From assembly GCF_014736495.1 (NCBI RefSeq), contig NZ_MDUX01000018.1, positions 1 through 57,955 of the forward strand: a stretch of DNA of 57,955 bases. The letters run 5' to 3'. A program made the position numbers and the translations under genes. Of this stretch, positions 8,373-16,795 are shown piece by piece (the first letter of the stretch is position 1; the number at the start of each line of letters is the position of its first letter). Below the pieces are notes generated by a model, which saw only the letters and a list, made by a program, of their open reading frames with translations, was not told where the DNA came from and ran no database searches. The stretch comes from Candidatus Dactylopiibacterium carminicum. GTDB taxonomy: Bacteria > Pseudomonadota > Gammaproteobacteria > Burkholderiales > Rhodocyclaceae.

Positions 8373-10307
8373 ATGGAACACGATCCCTCCCCCGCTTCAG
8401 TCATGGCTTCGACTACCGCCGAGACGCCGCCGCTGCTGCGCGGTTCGATACCGGCATCCCCGTGGTTCGGCGCACGTGAAGCCTGGCGCCGGCTGCGGGG
8501 GCAATCGCATCGCGCCGTGCCGCAATTCGATACCCAGCCTGCCCTGCCCTGGCAGGCCGTAGCCACACGCCGCCGTTCGCTGCTGGTGCTGCTGATGGCG
8601 CTCACCTGTATCGCCACCAGCCTGGTATTGCTGCGCGTGCTGGACTGGCGCGGCATGCCCATCCTTTCCCTGTTGCAGCTGCTGCTTTTCGTGCCGCTGG
8701 TGGCCTGGGTTTCGGCCGGTTTCTGGTCCGCCATGATGGGTTTCGTGGTCATGCTGAAAGGCGACCGCCATGTGCTTTCCGCGCGTCAGGCGGAAGGCGT
8801 GGAGATCCCGACGGATGCGCGCAGCGCCATCATCATGCCGATCTGCAATGAGCATGTGCCCACGGTCATCGCCGGGCTGCAGGCCACCTGTGAGTCGCTG
8901 AGCGCCACCGGGCAGGCCGGGCATTTCGACGTTTTCATGCTTTCCGATACCCGCGATCCGGCCCGTCAGGCCGAAGAACGCGCGGCCTGGCAGGCCTTGC
9001 GCGCCGAGCTCGACGCCAAGGGCGGCCCGCGCGTGTTCTACCGGGTGCGCAAGCGCCCCGGCAAGCGCAAGGCCGGCAACGTGGCCGACTTCTGCCGCCG
9101 CTGGGGCCGCCTGTACCGTTACATGGTCGTGCTCGATGCCGACAGCGTGATGAGCGGTGAATGCCTCACTGGCCTGGTCAAGCTGATGGAGGCCAATCCG
9201 CGTGCCGGCATCATCCAGACCGTGCCGCGCCCCTGTGGCCAGACCACCCTGCATGCCCGCGCGCAGCAGTTCGCCTCGCGCGTTACCGGCAGCTTGTTCA
9301 CCGCCGGCATGCAGTTCTGGCAGTTGGGCGATTCGCATTACTGGGGCCACAACGCGATCATCCGCATCGAAGCCTTCATGCGTCACTGCGGCCTGGCCCG
9401 TCTGGAAGGCGAGGGTCGCCTCTCTGGCGACGTGCTGTCGCACGATTTCATCGAGGCCGCGTTGATCCGTCGCGCTGGCTACCACGTCTGGGTGGTGCCC
9501 GATCTGCCCGGCAGTTTCGAGCAGGTGCCGTGCAATCTGCTCGACGAGTTGCAGCGTGATCGCCGCTGGTGCCTGGGCAACATGCTCAATGCCCGCCTGA
9601 TCGTCGAGCCAGGCCTCACGCCCGCTCACCGCGCCATGCTGCTGACGGGCGTGCTGGCCTATGCCTCGGCGCCGCTGTGGCTGTGCTATCTGCTGGTCGG
9701 CACACTGGCCTGGGGTTTCGTCGATTACGGCGAACTCACGTCCACGCCTACCGCGCTGCAAGGTCTGTGGTGGTTCACCGCGGTGCTGCTGATGCTGCCC
9801 CGCGTGCTCGGCGTGGCCGCGATCTGTCTGCGCGGCGAGCAGGTCCAGTTCGGCGGCACGCTGCGTCTGGTCGCCAGCGCACTGATCGAGGCCGTGCTTT
9901 CCGTGCTGCAGGCGCCGATCCGCATGTTCGCGCACACCAGTTTCGTGATCGCAGCGATCACTGGCGTCAAGCTGGAATGGAAGTCGAAGTCGCCCCCGCG
10001 TGAAGCCGATGCGCTGAGCTGGCGCGATGCCGCACGCGGTTTCTTCGGTGACAGCCTGCTGGCCGCGCAATGGGGCGTGCTGGCGCAGTTGAGTCATCCG
10101 GCTGCCGCGCTGTGGTTGGCGCCGGTGTATGCGCCGCTGGTGGGCGCGATCCCGCTGGCGGTGACCACGGGCGACCTGCGCCTGGGCCGCAGCATCCGTG
10201 CACGCCAGTTGCTGCTGGTGCCGGAAGAGGCGCGCACCCCGCGCGTGCTGACCGCAGCCTGGCGTTACGCGAACATGGAAAAGGCATCCCTGCCGCTCGC
10301 CGCCTGA
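8373..10307 (+). CDS. mdoH: Glucans biosynthesis glucosyltransferase H
   Basis: OpgH/MdoH polymerises UDP-glucose into the beta-1,2-linked backbone of osmoregulated periplasmic glucans in the inner membrane. The 644-residue product has N-terminal membrane segments (about 70-125), a GT2 domain with MPICNEHVPTVIAG, SDTRDPARQAEERAA, and VVLDADSVM (Asp255 and Asp257), then HDFIEAALIRRAGYHVW and QRDRRWCLGNM, and C-terminal membrane segments. It lacks the long N-terminal extension of the enteric protein but has every catalytic motif. The ATG at 8373 follows an AGCAGGA site; a TTG 39 bp earlier is less likely. The usual partner mdoG is not adjacent, and none is seen in the window. A strong terminator follows. 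Confidence 0.95.
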   Translation: MEHDPSPASVMASTTAETPPLLRGSIPASPWFGAREAWRRLRGQSHRAVPQFDTQPALPWQAVATRRRSLLVLLMALTCIATSLVLLRVLDWRGMPILSLLQLLLFVPLVAWVSAGFWSAMMGFVVMLKGDRHVLSARQAEGVEIPTDARSAIIMPICNEHVPTVIAGLQATCESLSATGQAGHFDVFMLSDTRDPARQAEERAAWQALRAELDAKGGPRVFYRVRKRPGKRKAGNVADFCRRWGRLYRYMVVLDADSVMSGECLTGLVKLMEANPRAGIIQTVPRPCGQTTLHARAQQFASRVTGSLFTAGMQFWQLGDSHYWGHNAIIRIEAFMRHCGLARLEGEGRLSGDVLSHDFIEAALIRRAGYHVWVVPDLPGSFEQVPCNLLDELQRDRRWCLGNMLNARLIVEPGLTPAHRAMLLTGVLAYASAPLWLCYLLVGTLAWGFVDYGELTSTPTALQGLWWFTAVLLMLPRVLGVAAICLRGEQVQFGGTLRLVASALIEAVLSVLQAPIRMFAHTSFVIAAITGVKLEWKSKSPPREADALSWRDAARGFFGDSLLAAQWGVLAQLSHPAAALWLAPVYAPLVGAIPLAVTTGDLRLGRSIRARQLLLVPEEARTPRVLTAAWRYANMEKASLPLAA

Positions 10308-10317
10308 CCTGATACGA

Positions 10318-10340
10318 GAGCCCCGGCGTGCCGGGGCTTT
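10318..10340 (+). terminator. Rho-independent terminator of mdoH
   Basis: AGCCCCGGC / GCCGGGGCT stem with a very short loop, followed by TTT, 11 bp after the mdoH stop. The T-tract is short. Confidence 0.8.
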
Positions 10341-10371
10341 CCGCCTGCCGTGCCGGGTACCCTGCCCGGCC

Positions 10372-10393
10372 GTTGTAGCGATTCCGCTACAAC
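10372..10393. promoter_or_regulatory. Perfect 9-4-9 inverted repeat upstream of the DJ-1/PfpI gene
   Basis: Arms GTTGTAGCG and CGCTACAAC around ATTC, starting 94 bp before the ATG at 10467. It lies after the mdoH terminator and has no T-tract, so it reads better as an operator or RNA hairpin than as a terminator. No regulator gene sits beside it to suggest which protein would bind. Confidence 0.45.
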
Positions 10394-10466
10394 ACAATCA
10401 TCGTTCCCTTCATACCGGCCTGCGGCCAACCTCCCTAATCTGTGCCTCACACACAGGGAGCGCCAC

Positions 10467-11153
10467 ATGCCACGCATCGCCGGTTTCCGCCTCGGGATCT
10501 ACGTCTTCAAGGACGCCGAAGTCATCGACTACGCCGCACCCGCCGGGGTGCTGTCGGTGGCCCGTCGGCTGGATCCCGAGATCGACATCTGCCTGATCGC
10601 CGAGACATTGCGTCCGGTGCAGACGCAGGCCGGTTTTACGGTGCTGCCCAACTACGGTCTGGCGGACCAGCCGGCCATCGATGCTTTCCTGATTCCCGGC
10701 GGCTTCGGCACGCGGCAGGAAATGTACAACCGCCGCTTGCACGACTACATCCGCGCGCTGCCGCAAGCCTGCCTGCTCACCAGCGTGTGCACCGGCTCGT
10801 GGATCTACGCCCGCATGCGTCTGCTCGACGGCCTGCCCGCCACCACCCGCAAGGAGCCGGACCGGCTCGAAGCCTCGCACCTGGGCAAGACGCCCATCGA
10901 CCGCCTCGCCGAGCTTGCCCCTGCCTGCCGCGTGAGCCGCGCGCGGGTGGTGGACGCTGGCCGCATCGTCACCGCCGGTGGCATCAGCTCGGGCATGGAA
11001 CTGGGCTTCCACCTGCTCGCCCGCGCCGGCTACGACGAAGGCTTCATCAGCGAGGTGGCGCGGATCATAGAATACCAGCGCGCCTGGAGCCTGTACCGCG
11101 ATGACATCGAATTCGCCTCTGCCCCGGCCACCAGCCCGGAACCCGTCGTTTGA
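10467..11153 (+). CDS. DJ-1/PfpI family protein, isonitrile-hydratase-like
   Basis: A 228-residue class-I glutamine-amidotransferase-like fold. The nucleophile elbow is LLTSVCTGSW with Cys108, preceded by an acidic patch AEVIDYAAPAGV and IDAFLIPGGFGTR, and followed by VTAGGISSGMELGFHLL. This layout is shared by isonitrile hydratases and by the effector domain of GlxA-type AraC regulators. No helix-turn-helix follows here, so it is an enzyme or binding protein rather than a regulator. The start is set by an AGGGAG site. It lies 61 bp upstream of the cyanate-uptake genes on the same strand and may be co-transcribed, which would suit a role in handling nitrogen-carbon compounds. That link is inference only. 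Confidence 0.85.
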   Translation: MPRIAGFRLGIYVFKDAEVIDYAAPAGVLSVARRLDPEIDICLIAETLRPVQTQAGFTVLPNYGLADQPAIDAFLIPGGFGTRQEMYNRRLHDYIRALPQACLLTSVCTGSWIYARMRLLDGLPATTRKEPDRLEASHLGKTPIDRLAELAPACRVSRARVVDAGRIVTAGGISSGMELGFHLLARAGYDEGFISEVARIIEYQRAWSLYRDDIEFASAPATSPEPVV

Positions 11154-11214
11154 GCAAGTCGCCGGGCCGTCCCGGGACTTTCCCGGGGGCTCGCCAACCA
11201 GAAAGGAAACCGCC

Positions 11215-12564
11215 ATGTCGATCTTCCGCAACCCCTTCGACCCGGATCAAGCGCTGCATCGCGGCTGCTCCTGCGGCCGCCACGCCAGCCAGGCCGAGCA
11301 CGATATCGCGCTCCAGGCCGCCCAGGACCGCGCGGTGGAAGGCGCGGTGATGCGCGCGATCTTTCCGGACGACAGCCAGCGGCGCAATTTCCTGCGTGCC
11401 GTGGGTGCCGGCACCGCGCTGGCGGCGATCTCCACCTTCTTCCCGCTGGGGGCGGCCAAGGAAGCCTTCGCGCAGAGCGGTGGCAAGCTGGAGAAACAGA
11501 AGCTGAAGGTCGGCTTCATTCCCATAACCTGTGCCACGCCGATCATCATGGCCGCGCCGATGGGCTTCTATGCCAAGCAGGGCCTGGACGTGGAAGTGGT
11601 GAAAACCGCCGGCTGGGCGGTGATCCGCGACAAGACCCTGAACAAGGAATACGACGCCGCCCAGATGCTCACGCCGATGCCGCTGGCGATCGCCATGGGC
11701 GTGGGTGCGAGCCCCGTGCCGATGACCGCGCCGGCTATCGAGAACATCAACGGCCAGGCCATCACGCTGTCGATCAAGCACAAGGACAAGCGCGACCCCA
11801 AGCAGTGGAAGGGCTTCCGCTTCGCCGTGCCCTTCGACTACTCGATGCACAACTACCTGCTGCGCTATTACCTCGCCGAGCATGGCGTGGACCCGGATAC
11901 CGACGTGCAGATCCGTGCCGTACCGCCGCCGGAGATGGTGGCCAACCTGCGCGCCGACAACATCGACGGCTTCCTCGGACCGGACCCGATGAACCAGCGT
12001 GCCGTGTATGACGGCGTTGGCTTCATCCACCTGCTCTCCAAGGAGATCTGGAACAACCATCCCTGTTGCGCCTTCACCGCCAGCAAGGAATTCATCAGCA
12101 GCATGCCCAACACCTACCAGGCGCTGCTCAAGGCCATTCTCGAAGCCACCGCCTATGCTAGCAAGGCCGAGCACCGCAAGGAAATCGCGGCGGCCATCGC
12201 GCCGGCGAACTATCTCAACCAGCCGCTCACCGTGGTCGAGCAGATCCTCACCGGGACCTACCCCGACGGCCTGGGTGGCGTGAAGCGCGATCCGGCGCGC
12301 ATCGATTTTGATCCCTTCCCCTACGACTCCTTCGCGGTGTGGATCCTCACCCAGATGAAGCGCTGGGGGCAGGTGAAGGGCGACATCGACTACCAGAAGA
12401 TCGCGCGCGAGGTCTATCTGGCCACCGACGCCACGCGGCTGATGAAGGAGGCCGGCTTCACGCCACCGCCCAGCGGCTCGAAGAAGTTCACGGTGATGGG
12501 CAAGGAATTCGACCCGGCCCAGCCCGAGGCCTACCTGAAGGGCTTTGCCATCAAGCGGAGCTGA
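11215..12564 (+). CDS. Nitrate/cyanate/bicarbonate-type ABC transporter substrate-binding protein
   Basis: The 449-residue product belongs to the CmpA/NrtA family, which captures nitrate, bicarbonate or cyanate in the periplasm. A cytosolic leader of about 55 residues (with CSCGRH) precedes a twin-arginine signal QRRNFLRAVGAGTALAAI and a signal peptidase site near EAFAQ (about residue 87), so it is probably exported folded by Tat. The body shows KLKVGFIPITCATPIIMA and GPDPMNQRAV, and the pocket residues of the family can be aligned. The ATG at 11215 follows GAAAGGAA; an upstream in-frame extension overlapping the previous gene is rejected. The downstream cyanase makes cyanate the likeliest ligand. 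A short CCCGGG hairpin lies in the leader between this gene and the last. Confidence 0.93.
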   Translation: MSIFRNPFDPDQALHRGCSCGRHASQAEHDIALQAAQDRAVEGAVMRAIFPDDSQRRNFLRAVGAGTALAAISTFFPLGAAKEAFAQSGGKLEKQKLKVGFIPITCATPIIMAAPMGFYAKQGLDVEVVKTAGWAVIRDKTLNKEYDAAQMLTPMPLAIAMGVGASPVPMTAPAIENINGQAITLSIKHKDKRDPKQWKGFRFAVPFDYSMHNYLLRYYLAEHGVDPDTDVQIRAVPPPEMVANLRADNIDGFLGPDPMNQRAVYDGVGFIHLLSKEIWNNHPCCAFTASKEFISSMPNTYQALLKAILEATAYASKAEHRKEIAAAIAPANYLNQPLTVVEQILTGTYPDGLGGVKRDPARIDFDPFPYDSFAVWILTQMKRWGQVKGDIDYQKIAREVYLATDATRLMKEAGFTPPPSGSKKFTVMGKEFDPAQPEAYLKGFAIKRS

Positions 12565-12602
12565 GTGGCCGGGTTGTCGCGGCGTACTGCAGCCACCTAT
12601 GT

Positions 12603-12675
12603 CGTCATTCCGGCAAAAGCCGGAATCCAGGGGTTTCGAGGCGCTTTCTGGATCCCGGCTTTTGCCGGGATGACG
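12603..12675. repeat. REP-like inverted repeat in cyanate transporter operon
   Basis: Two 28-bp arms starting CGTCATTCCGGCAAAAGCC (12603-12630) and CTGGATCCCGGCTTTTGCC (12648-12675) form a long imperfect hairpin of the common 'GTCATTCCGGC' proteobacterial repeat type. A half-copy (ATCGGAATGACGACG) follows near 12731-12745. It separates the binding-protein and permease genes and may act in mRNA stability. Confidence 0.85.
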
Positions 12676-12761
12676 CCAACCGACGGCTCTGGCGCCTGAC
12701 CTGGCGGTATCGATCCTGCACCCGGCCTCCATCGGAATGACGACGCATCCTGATTCATCTC

Positions 12762-14366
12762 ATGCACATGAATAAACCCAAACCCTGGCTGGCGCCCCTG
12801 CTTTCCTTGTTGTTGCTGCTGCTCGGGCTGGCGGTGTGGCATCTGGCCACGCACGCTGGCGAAAGCGGCGAGCTGGCTGTCGACCCTGAATATGCCGCGC
12901 TGGTGGGCGCGGCCGCCACCACCGGGCAGAAAAGCAGTTTCCCCGGCCCGGGCGAGGTGGGTGCCAAGCTCTGGGAGCATCTGAAGGATCCGTTCTATGA
13001 CCGCGGCACTAACGACAAGGGCATCGGTATCCAGATCGGCCATTCCATCGCCCGCGTGCTGGTGGGCTACCTGCTCGCTGCGCTGATCGCGATTCCGCTC
13101 GGCTTCGTGATCGGCATGTCGCCGCTGCTCCATCACGCGCTGGATCCCTACATCCAGATCCTCAAGCCGATCTCGCCGCTGGCCTGGATGCCGCTGGCGC
13201 TCTACACGATCAAGGATTCAGGCATCTCGGCGATCTTCGTGATCTTCATCTGCTCGATCTGGCCGATGCTGCTCAACACCGCCTTCGGCGTCGCCAGCGT
13301 GCGGCGTGACTGGCTCAACGTGGCACGCACGCTGGAGGTGAGTCGCCTGCGCACCGCCTTCCAGGTGATCCTGCCGGCCGCTGCGCCGACGATCATGACC
13401 GGCATGCGCATCTCCATCGGCATCGCCTGGCTGGTGATCGTGGCCGCCGAGATGCTCGTCGGCGGCACCGGCATCGGCTATTTCGTGTGGAACGAGTGGA
13501 ACAACCTCTCCATCACCAACATCTTCACCGCCATCCTCGTGATCGGCCTGGTCGGCATGCATTTCGGCATCGAGCGCGGCGAGTTTGCCTGCATCATCGG
13601 CCACTCCGGCTGTGGCAAGACCAGCATCCTCAACGTACTGGCGGGGCTGGAGGAAGCCAGCGGCGGCCACGTCATCATGGATGGCCGCGAAGTGCGCGGC
13701 CCGGCGCTGGATCGCGGCGTGGTGTTCCAGAGCCATGCGCTGATGCCGTGGATGACGGCCTTGGCCAACGTGACCTTCGGCGTGCGCTCGCGGCATCCGG
13801 AATGGTCGCGCGCGCAGATTGAGGCGCACGGCACGAAATATCTGGAGATGGTCGGCCTGGGCCAGGCTCTGCACAAGAAGCCGGCCGAGCTTTCCGGCGG
13901 CATGAAACAGCGCGTGGGCATCGCGCGGGCCTTCGCCGTGGAGCCGAAAATGCTGCTGCTCGACGAGCCCTTCGGTGCGCTGGACGCGCTCACCCGCGGC
14001 ACCATCCAGGATGAGCTGCTGAAGATCGTGCAGGCCACGCAGCAGACCGTGTTCATGATCACCCACGACGTGGACGAGGCCATTCTGCTCGCCGACAAGA
14101 TCCTGCTGATGAGCAACGGGCCGCGGGCGAAGATCGCCGAGATCGTCGAGATCACCCTGCCGCGCAGCCGTACGCGCGCCAGCATCCATCACGACCCGCA
14201 GTACTACCGCATCCGCAACCACCTGGTCGACTTCCTGGTGAACCGCTCGAAGGACTATGCCGATGCCGCGCAGCTGGCCGGCTACGACCCCCGTCATCCG
14301 CCCCGGGTGTGCCCGGGCCTGGCCGAAGAAATCCCAACCCCTCACCTGACCGCTCAAGGAGCCTGA
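12762..14366 (+). CDS. ABC transporter permease-ATPase fusion (cyanate/nitrate type), apparent deletion fusion
   Basis: One 534-residue frame carries two proteins that are normally separate. Residues 1-266 are an NrtB/CmpB-type permease: an N-terminal anchor, about five more helices, and the EAA-type loop NVARTLEVSRLRTAFQ onward. From residue 267 the sequence passes straight into the ATPase at HFGIERGEFACIIGHSGCGK: Walker A GHSGCGKTS, signature LSGGMKQRVGIARA, Walker B MLLLDEPFGALD, H-loop MITHDVDEA. The permease lacks its C-terminal tail, and the ATPase lacks about 25-30 N-terminal residues including the usual A-loop aromatic. An in-frame deletion near 13557 is the simplest cause; the junction reads GCATGCAT. 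The fusion may be impaired. cynS follows after two bases. Confidence 0.85.
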   Translation: MHMNKPKPWLAPLLSLLLLLLGLAVWHLATHAGESGELAVDPEYAALVGAAATTGQKSSFPGPGEVGAKLWEHLKDPFYDRGTNDKGIGIQIGHSIARVLVGYLLAALIAIPLGFVIGMSPLLHHALDPYIQILKPISPLAWMPLALYTIKDSGISAIFVIFICSIWPMLLNTAFGVASVRRDWLNVARTLEVSRLRTAFQVILPAAAPTIMTGMRISIGIAWLVIVAAEMLVGGTGIGYFVWNEWNNLSITNIFTAILVIGLVGMHFGIERGEFACIIGHSGCGKTSILNVLAGLEEASGGHVIMDGREVRGPALDRGVVFQSHALMPWMTALANVTFGVRSRHPEWSRAQIEAHGTKYLEMVGLGQALHKKPAELSGGMKQRVGIARAFAVEPKMLLLDEPFGALDALTRGTIQDELLKIVQATQQTVFMITHDVDEAILLADKILLMSNGPRAKIAEIVEITLPRSRTRASIHHDPQYYRIRNHLVDFLVNRSKDYADAAQLAGYDPRHPPRVCPGLAEEIPTPHLTAQGA

Positions 14367-14368
14367 AA

Positions 14369-14812
14369 ATGAAACGTGAAGACGTGACCGAAATGATCGT
14401 CGCCAGCAAGATCGCCAAGAAGCTCAAGTGGAGCCAGATCGCCGAGACGGTCGGCCAGTCCAAGGAATGGACCACGGCCGCGCTGCTCGGGCAGATGACG
14501 CTGAACGAAGAGCAGGCGGTGAAGGTCGGCAAGCTCTTCGGGCTGCCCGAAGAAGCCGTGGCCCTGCTGCAGGTGGTGCCCTACAAGGGCTCGCTGCCCA
14601 CCGCCGTGCCCACCGATCCGCTGATCTACCGCTTCTACGAACTGGTGAGCGTGTATGGCACCATCTTCAAGGAGCTGATCCACGAGGAATTCGGTGACGG
14701 CATCATGAGCGCCATCGACTTCCGCATGGACCTCAAACGCGAGCCCGATCCGGCCGGCGACCGCGTGAGCATCACCATGAGCGGCAAGTTCCTGCCCTAC
14801 AAGAAGTATTGA
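14369..14812 (+). CDS. cynS: Cyanase (cyanate hydratase)
   Basis: CynS converts cyanate plus bicarbonate to ammonia and two CO2, as a decamer in the cytosol. The 147-residue product has an N-terminal helical bundle resembling a DNA-binding fold and the C-terminal catalytic domain. The three active-site residues are present: Arg88 and Glu91 in IYRFYELVSVYG, and Ser114 in GIMSAIDF. They match Arg96, Glu99 and Ser122 of E. coli with a constant offset of eight. The ATG lies two bases after the transporter stop and has an AAGGAG site, so it is the last gene of the cyanate operon. No adjacent carbonic anhydrase (cynT) or cynR-type regulator was seen. Confidence 0.98.
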   Translation: MKREDVTEMIVASKIAKKLKWSQIAETVGQSKEWTTAALLGQMTLNEEQAVKVGKLFGLPEEAVALLQVVPYKGSLPTAVPTDPLIYRFYELVSVYGTIFKELIHEEFGDGIMSAIDFRMDLKREPDPAGDRVSITMSGKFLPYKKY

Positions 14813-14815
14813 TGC

Positions 14816-14834
14816 CGGCACCGCTCGGGTGCCG
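14816..14834. terminator. Short hairpin after cynS
   Basis: CGGCACC and GGTGCCG arms with a short loop, immediately after the cynS stop. There is no T-run, so it may be a weak terminator or only a 3' stabilising hairpin. Confidence 0.4.
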
Positions 14835-14909
14835 ATGGCCGTGTGCGTCAGAAGGCCCGCACTTGCGAGAGGCTACACAGGGGCGGGCTTTGGCGCGTGA
14901 AAGGCCGGG

Positions 14910-16550
14910 TCAGACGCGGAAGCGGCTCACCGAGGCATGCAGCGTGGCCGCCAGACGTTCTAGCTGATGCGCCGTCTCGGCGGAGGAGGCCACAGCCTGG
15001 CTGCTTTCTTCCACCATATGGGCGATGCGCTCCACCTGCTGGGCCACGCTGTTGCTGGCCTGGCTCTGCTCGCGGGTGGCGTCGGCCACGTCGCGGATGC
15101 GTGTCAGCGTGGCTTCGGCGCTTTCGCGCATCTGGCGTAGCGATTGCGCGGCGGATTCCGCCGAGGCCACGCCGGCCTGGGCCTTCGGCACGGCGGATTC
15201 CATCACGCCGACAGCGTCGCGCGTTTCGCTCTGGATGGAGCCAACCATGCCGGCAATCTCGCTGGTGGCCTGGGTGGTGCGCTCGGCCAGCTTGCGCACT
15301 TCGTCGGCCACCACGGCGAACCCCCGGCCCTGCTCGCCGGCACGCGCGGCCTCGATGGCGGCGTTGAGCGCAAGTAGGTTGGTCTGCGCGGCGATTTCCT
15401 TGATCACGTCGGCAATCGAGCTGATCTCGTCGGCACGGTGCAGCAGGCTGACGATGCGTTCGCCAGCCTGACCCACGGTGGTGGAGATGTCGCTGATCAC
15501 GCCCACGGCGCTGCTCGCGCGCGCCTCGCCTTCGGCCCCCAGCTCGCTGGCCCTGCGGGATTCCAGTTCGGTCTGATGGGCGTTGTCCGCGATGTGATTG
15601 ACCGAGACGGTCAGCTCCTCGATGCCGGCCGCCATGGCACCGGTGGCCTCCGATTGCTGCTGGGCCGCCGAAGAAACATCCCTGGCGGTCTGCGATACGG
15701 TGCGTGCGCTGGTGTTGAGCTCGGCACAGGTGGTGTGGATCTCGCGCACCAGTGTGCCGATGCCCTGCAGCATCTGGCGTAGCTGTGCCAGCACACTGTC
15801 GCTGGCGCGGTTGTGGACTTCGAAGCGGGTACTGAGGTCGCCTGCGGCGGCGCGCTGCATGATGGTCATCAGCTGCGTGGGCTCGCCGCCGAGCTGACGC
15901 ACGATGTGGCGTGCCACCAGGCCGCCGATCAGGCCCGTGAGCAGGATCGCGACGAGGCCGACGAGGCCGAAATACAGGGCCAGCTGGTTGCGGACCACGG
16001 CGACGTCATCGATATACACGCCGGTGCCGAGGATTCATTTCCAGGCCGGCACGGCGGCCACATAGGCGAGCTTGGGTGCCGATGCGGTCTGTCCGGCACG
16101 TGGAAAGTCGTAATGCACATAACCCGAGCCGGAACCGGTGGTGGCCGTGGCTACCAGCGCATCCCAGAGCTTGAAGCCCTTGGCGTCGGTCTTGCCGAGC
16201 ATGGCCTGTCCTTCGATCTGGGGACTGCCGGCCACCATCACGCCCTTGCCGTCGAAGTCGTAGATGAAGAAGTCGTCGTCGGTGCCGAAGCGCAGCGTGC
16301 GCAGCGCTTCCTTGGCCTGTGTCTGGGCTTCGGCCGTGCTCAGCTTGCCGTCGGCTTCCAGCTTGCGGTAGTTGCCGATGATGTCGTCGGCAACTTCGAC
16401 GAGGTGGCGGATGCGTTCCTCATGGCCGCGGTTGAGCGTGGCCGTTGATTCGATCACGGCGAAGATTGCCAGGGCCAGCAAGCCCAGCAGCGCGGTGTTG
16501 ATGACCAGCGCCAGCCGGGTGCGGACCTGCAGTTTGTCCAACCAGTCCAT
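14910..16550 (-). pseudogene. Methyl-accepting chemotaxis protein, interrupted by one in-frame TGA
   Basis: Read from the ATG at 16550 (GAGAGGAAAA site upstream), the frame encodes a chemoreceptor: a membrane helix (about 12-35), a periplasmic single-Cache domain, a second helix ([17 protein letters not shown]), HAMP, and a full signalling domain with the hairpin tip [20 protein letters not shown]. Codon 172 (16035-16037) is TGA, in the sequence [21 protein letters not shown]. Relatives have Trp here (WKWILGTGVY), so a TGG-to-TGA change is the likely lesion. Both halves stay in the same frame and the rest looks undecayed, so the change is recent or the stop is read through at a low level. Without read-through the product is a 171-residue membrane-anchored sensor fragment. 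Confidence 0.88.
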
Positions 16551-16618
16551 GGGTTTTCCTCTCATTAAAGGGCCGTCCCGTGATCGCCGCGATAGCCGCT
16601 GCACGAACCAGGTATTTC

Positions 16619-16706
16619 TTTTTTGTCGCTGGGCCGTCCCAAGGCAAAAAATGCCTCCCAGGGGGCTACGCCGTCGTATCCGCGACAAGCGAGGGGGCTT
16701 TTTTGA
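16619..16706. repeat. Dispersed repeat family 3, copy A, upstream of phosphomannomutase
   Basis: Contains GGGCCGTCCCAAGGC, then an A-tract, a GCCTCCCAGGGGGC palindrome, CGTCGTATCCGCGAC, and GAGGGGGCTTTTTT. The same ordered blocks recur at 20700-20790, and the first block again at 21825-21860. The element lies between the divergent chemoreceptor and phosphomannomutase genes and may form stacked hairpins. I know similar GGGCCGTCCC-type repeats in betaproteobacterial intergenic regions. Confidence 0.65.
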
Positions 16707-16795
16707 TATCGGCCCGGCCGTGCAAGTCTGAAGCGGCCCGGAAGAGGGCGTGCGTATAATTCCCGCCTCGCACAATCACCCTGGAGCAGCGCTTC

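Noticed and set aside
8397..10397. Long antisense frame (666 residues) opposite mdoH
   Set aside because: It mirrors the third-position GC bias of mdoH, has low-complexity composition rich in His, Gln, Arg and Gly, no ribosome site and no recognisable domain. The sense gene is certain.
11101..11214. Longer start for the cyanate-binding protein within the DJ-1 gene
   Set aside because: The upstream 38 codons overlap the DJ-1 gene in another frame, and the ATG at 11215 has a good GAAAGGAA site and a family-like start.
12603..12675. GTCATTCCGGC inverted repeat considered novel
   Set aside because: This is a widely distributed type of proteobacterial repeat and carries no new features here.
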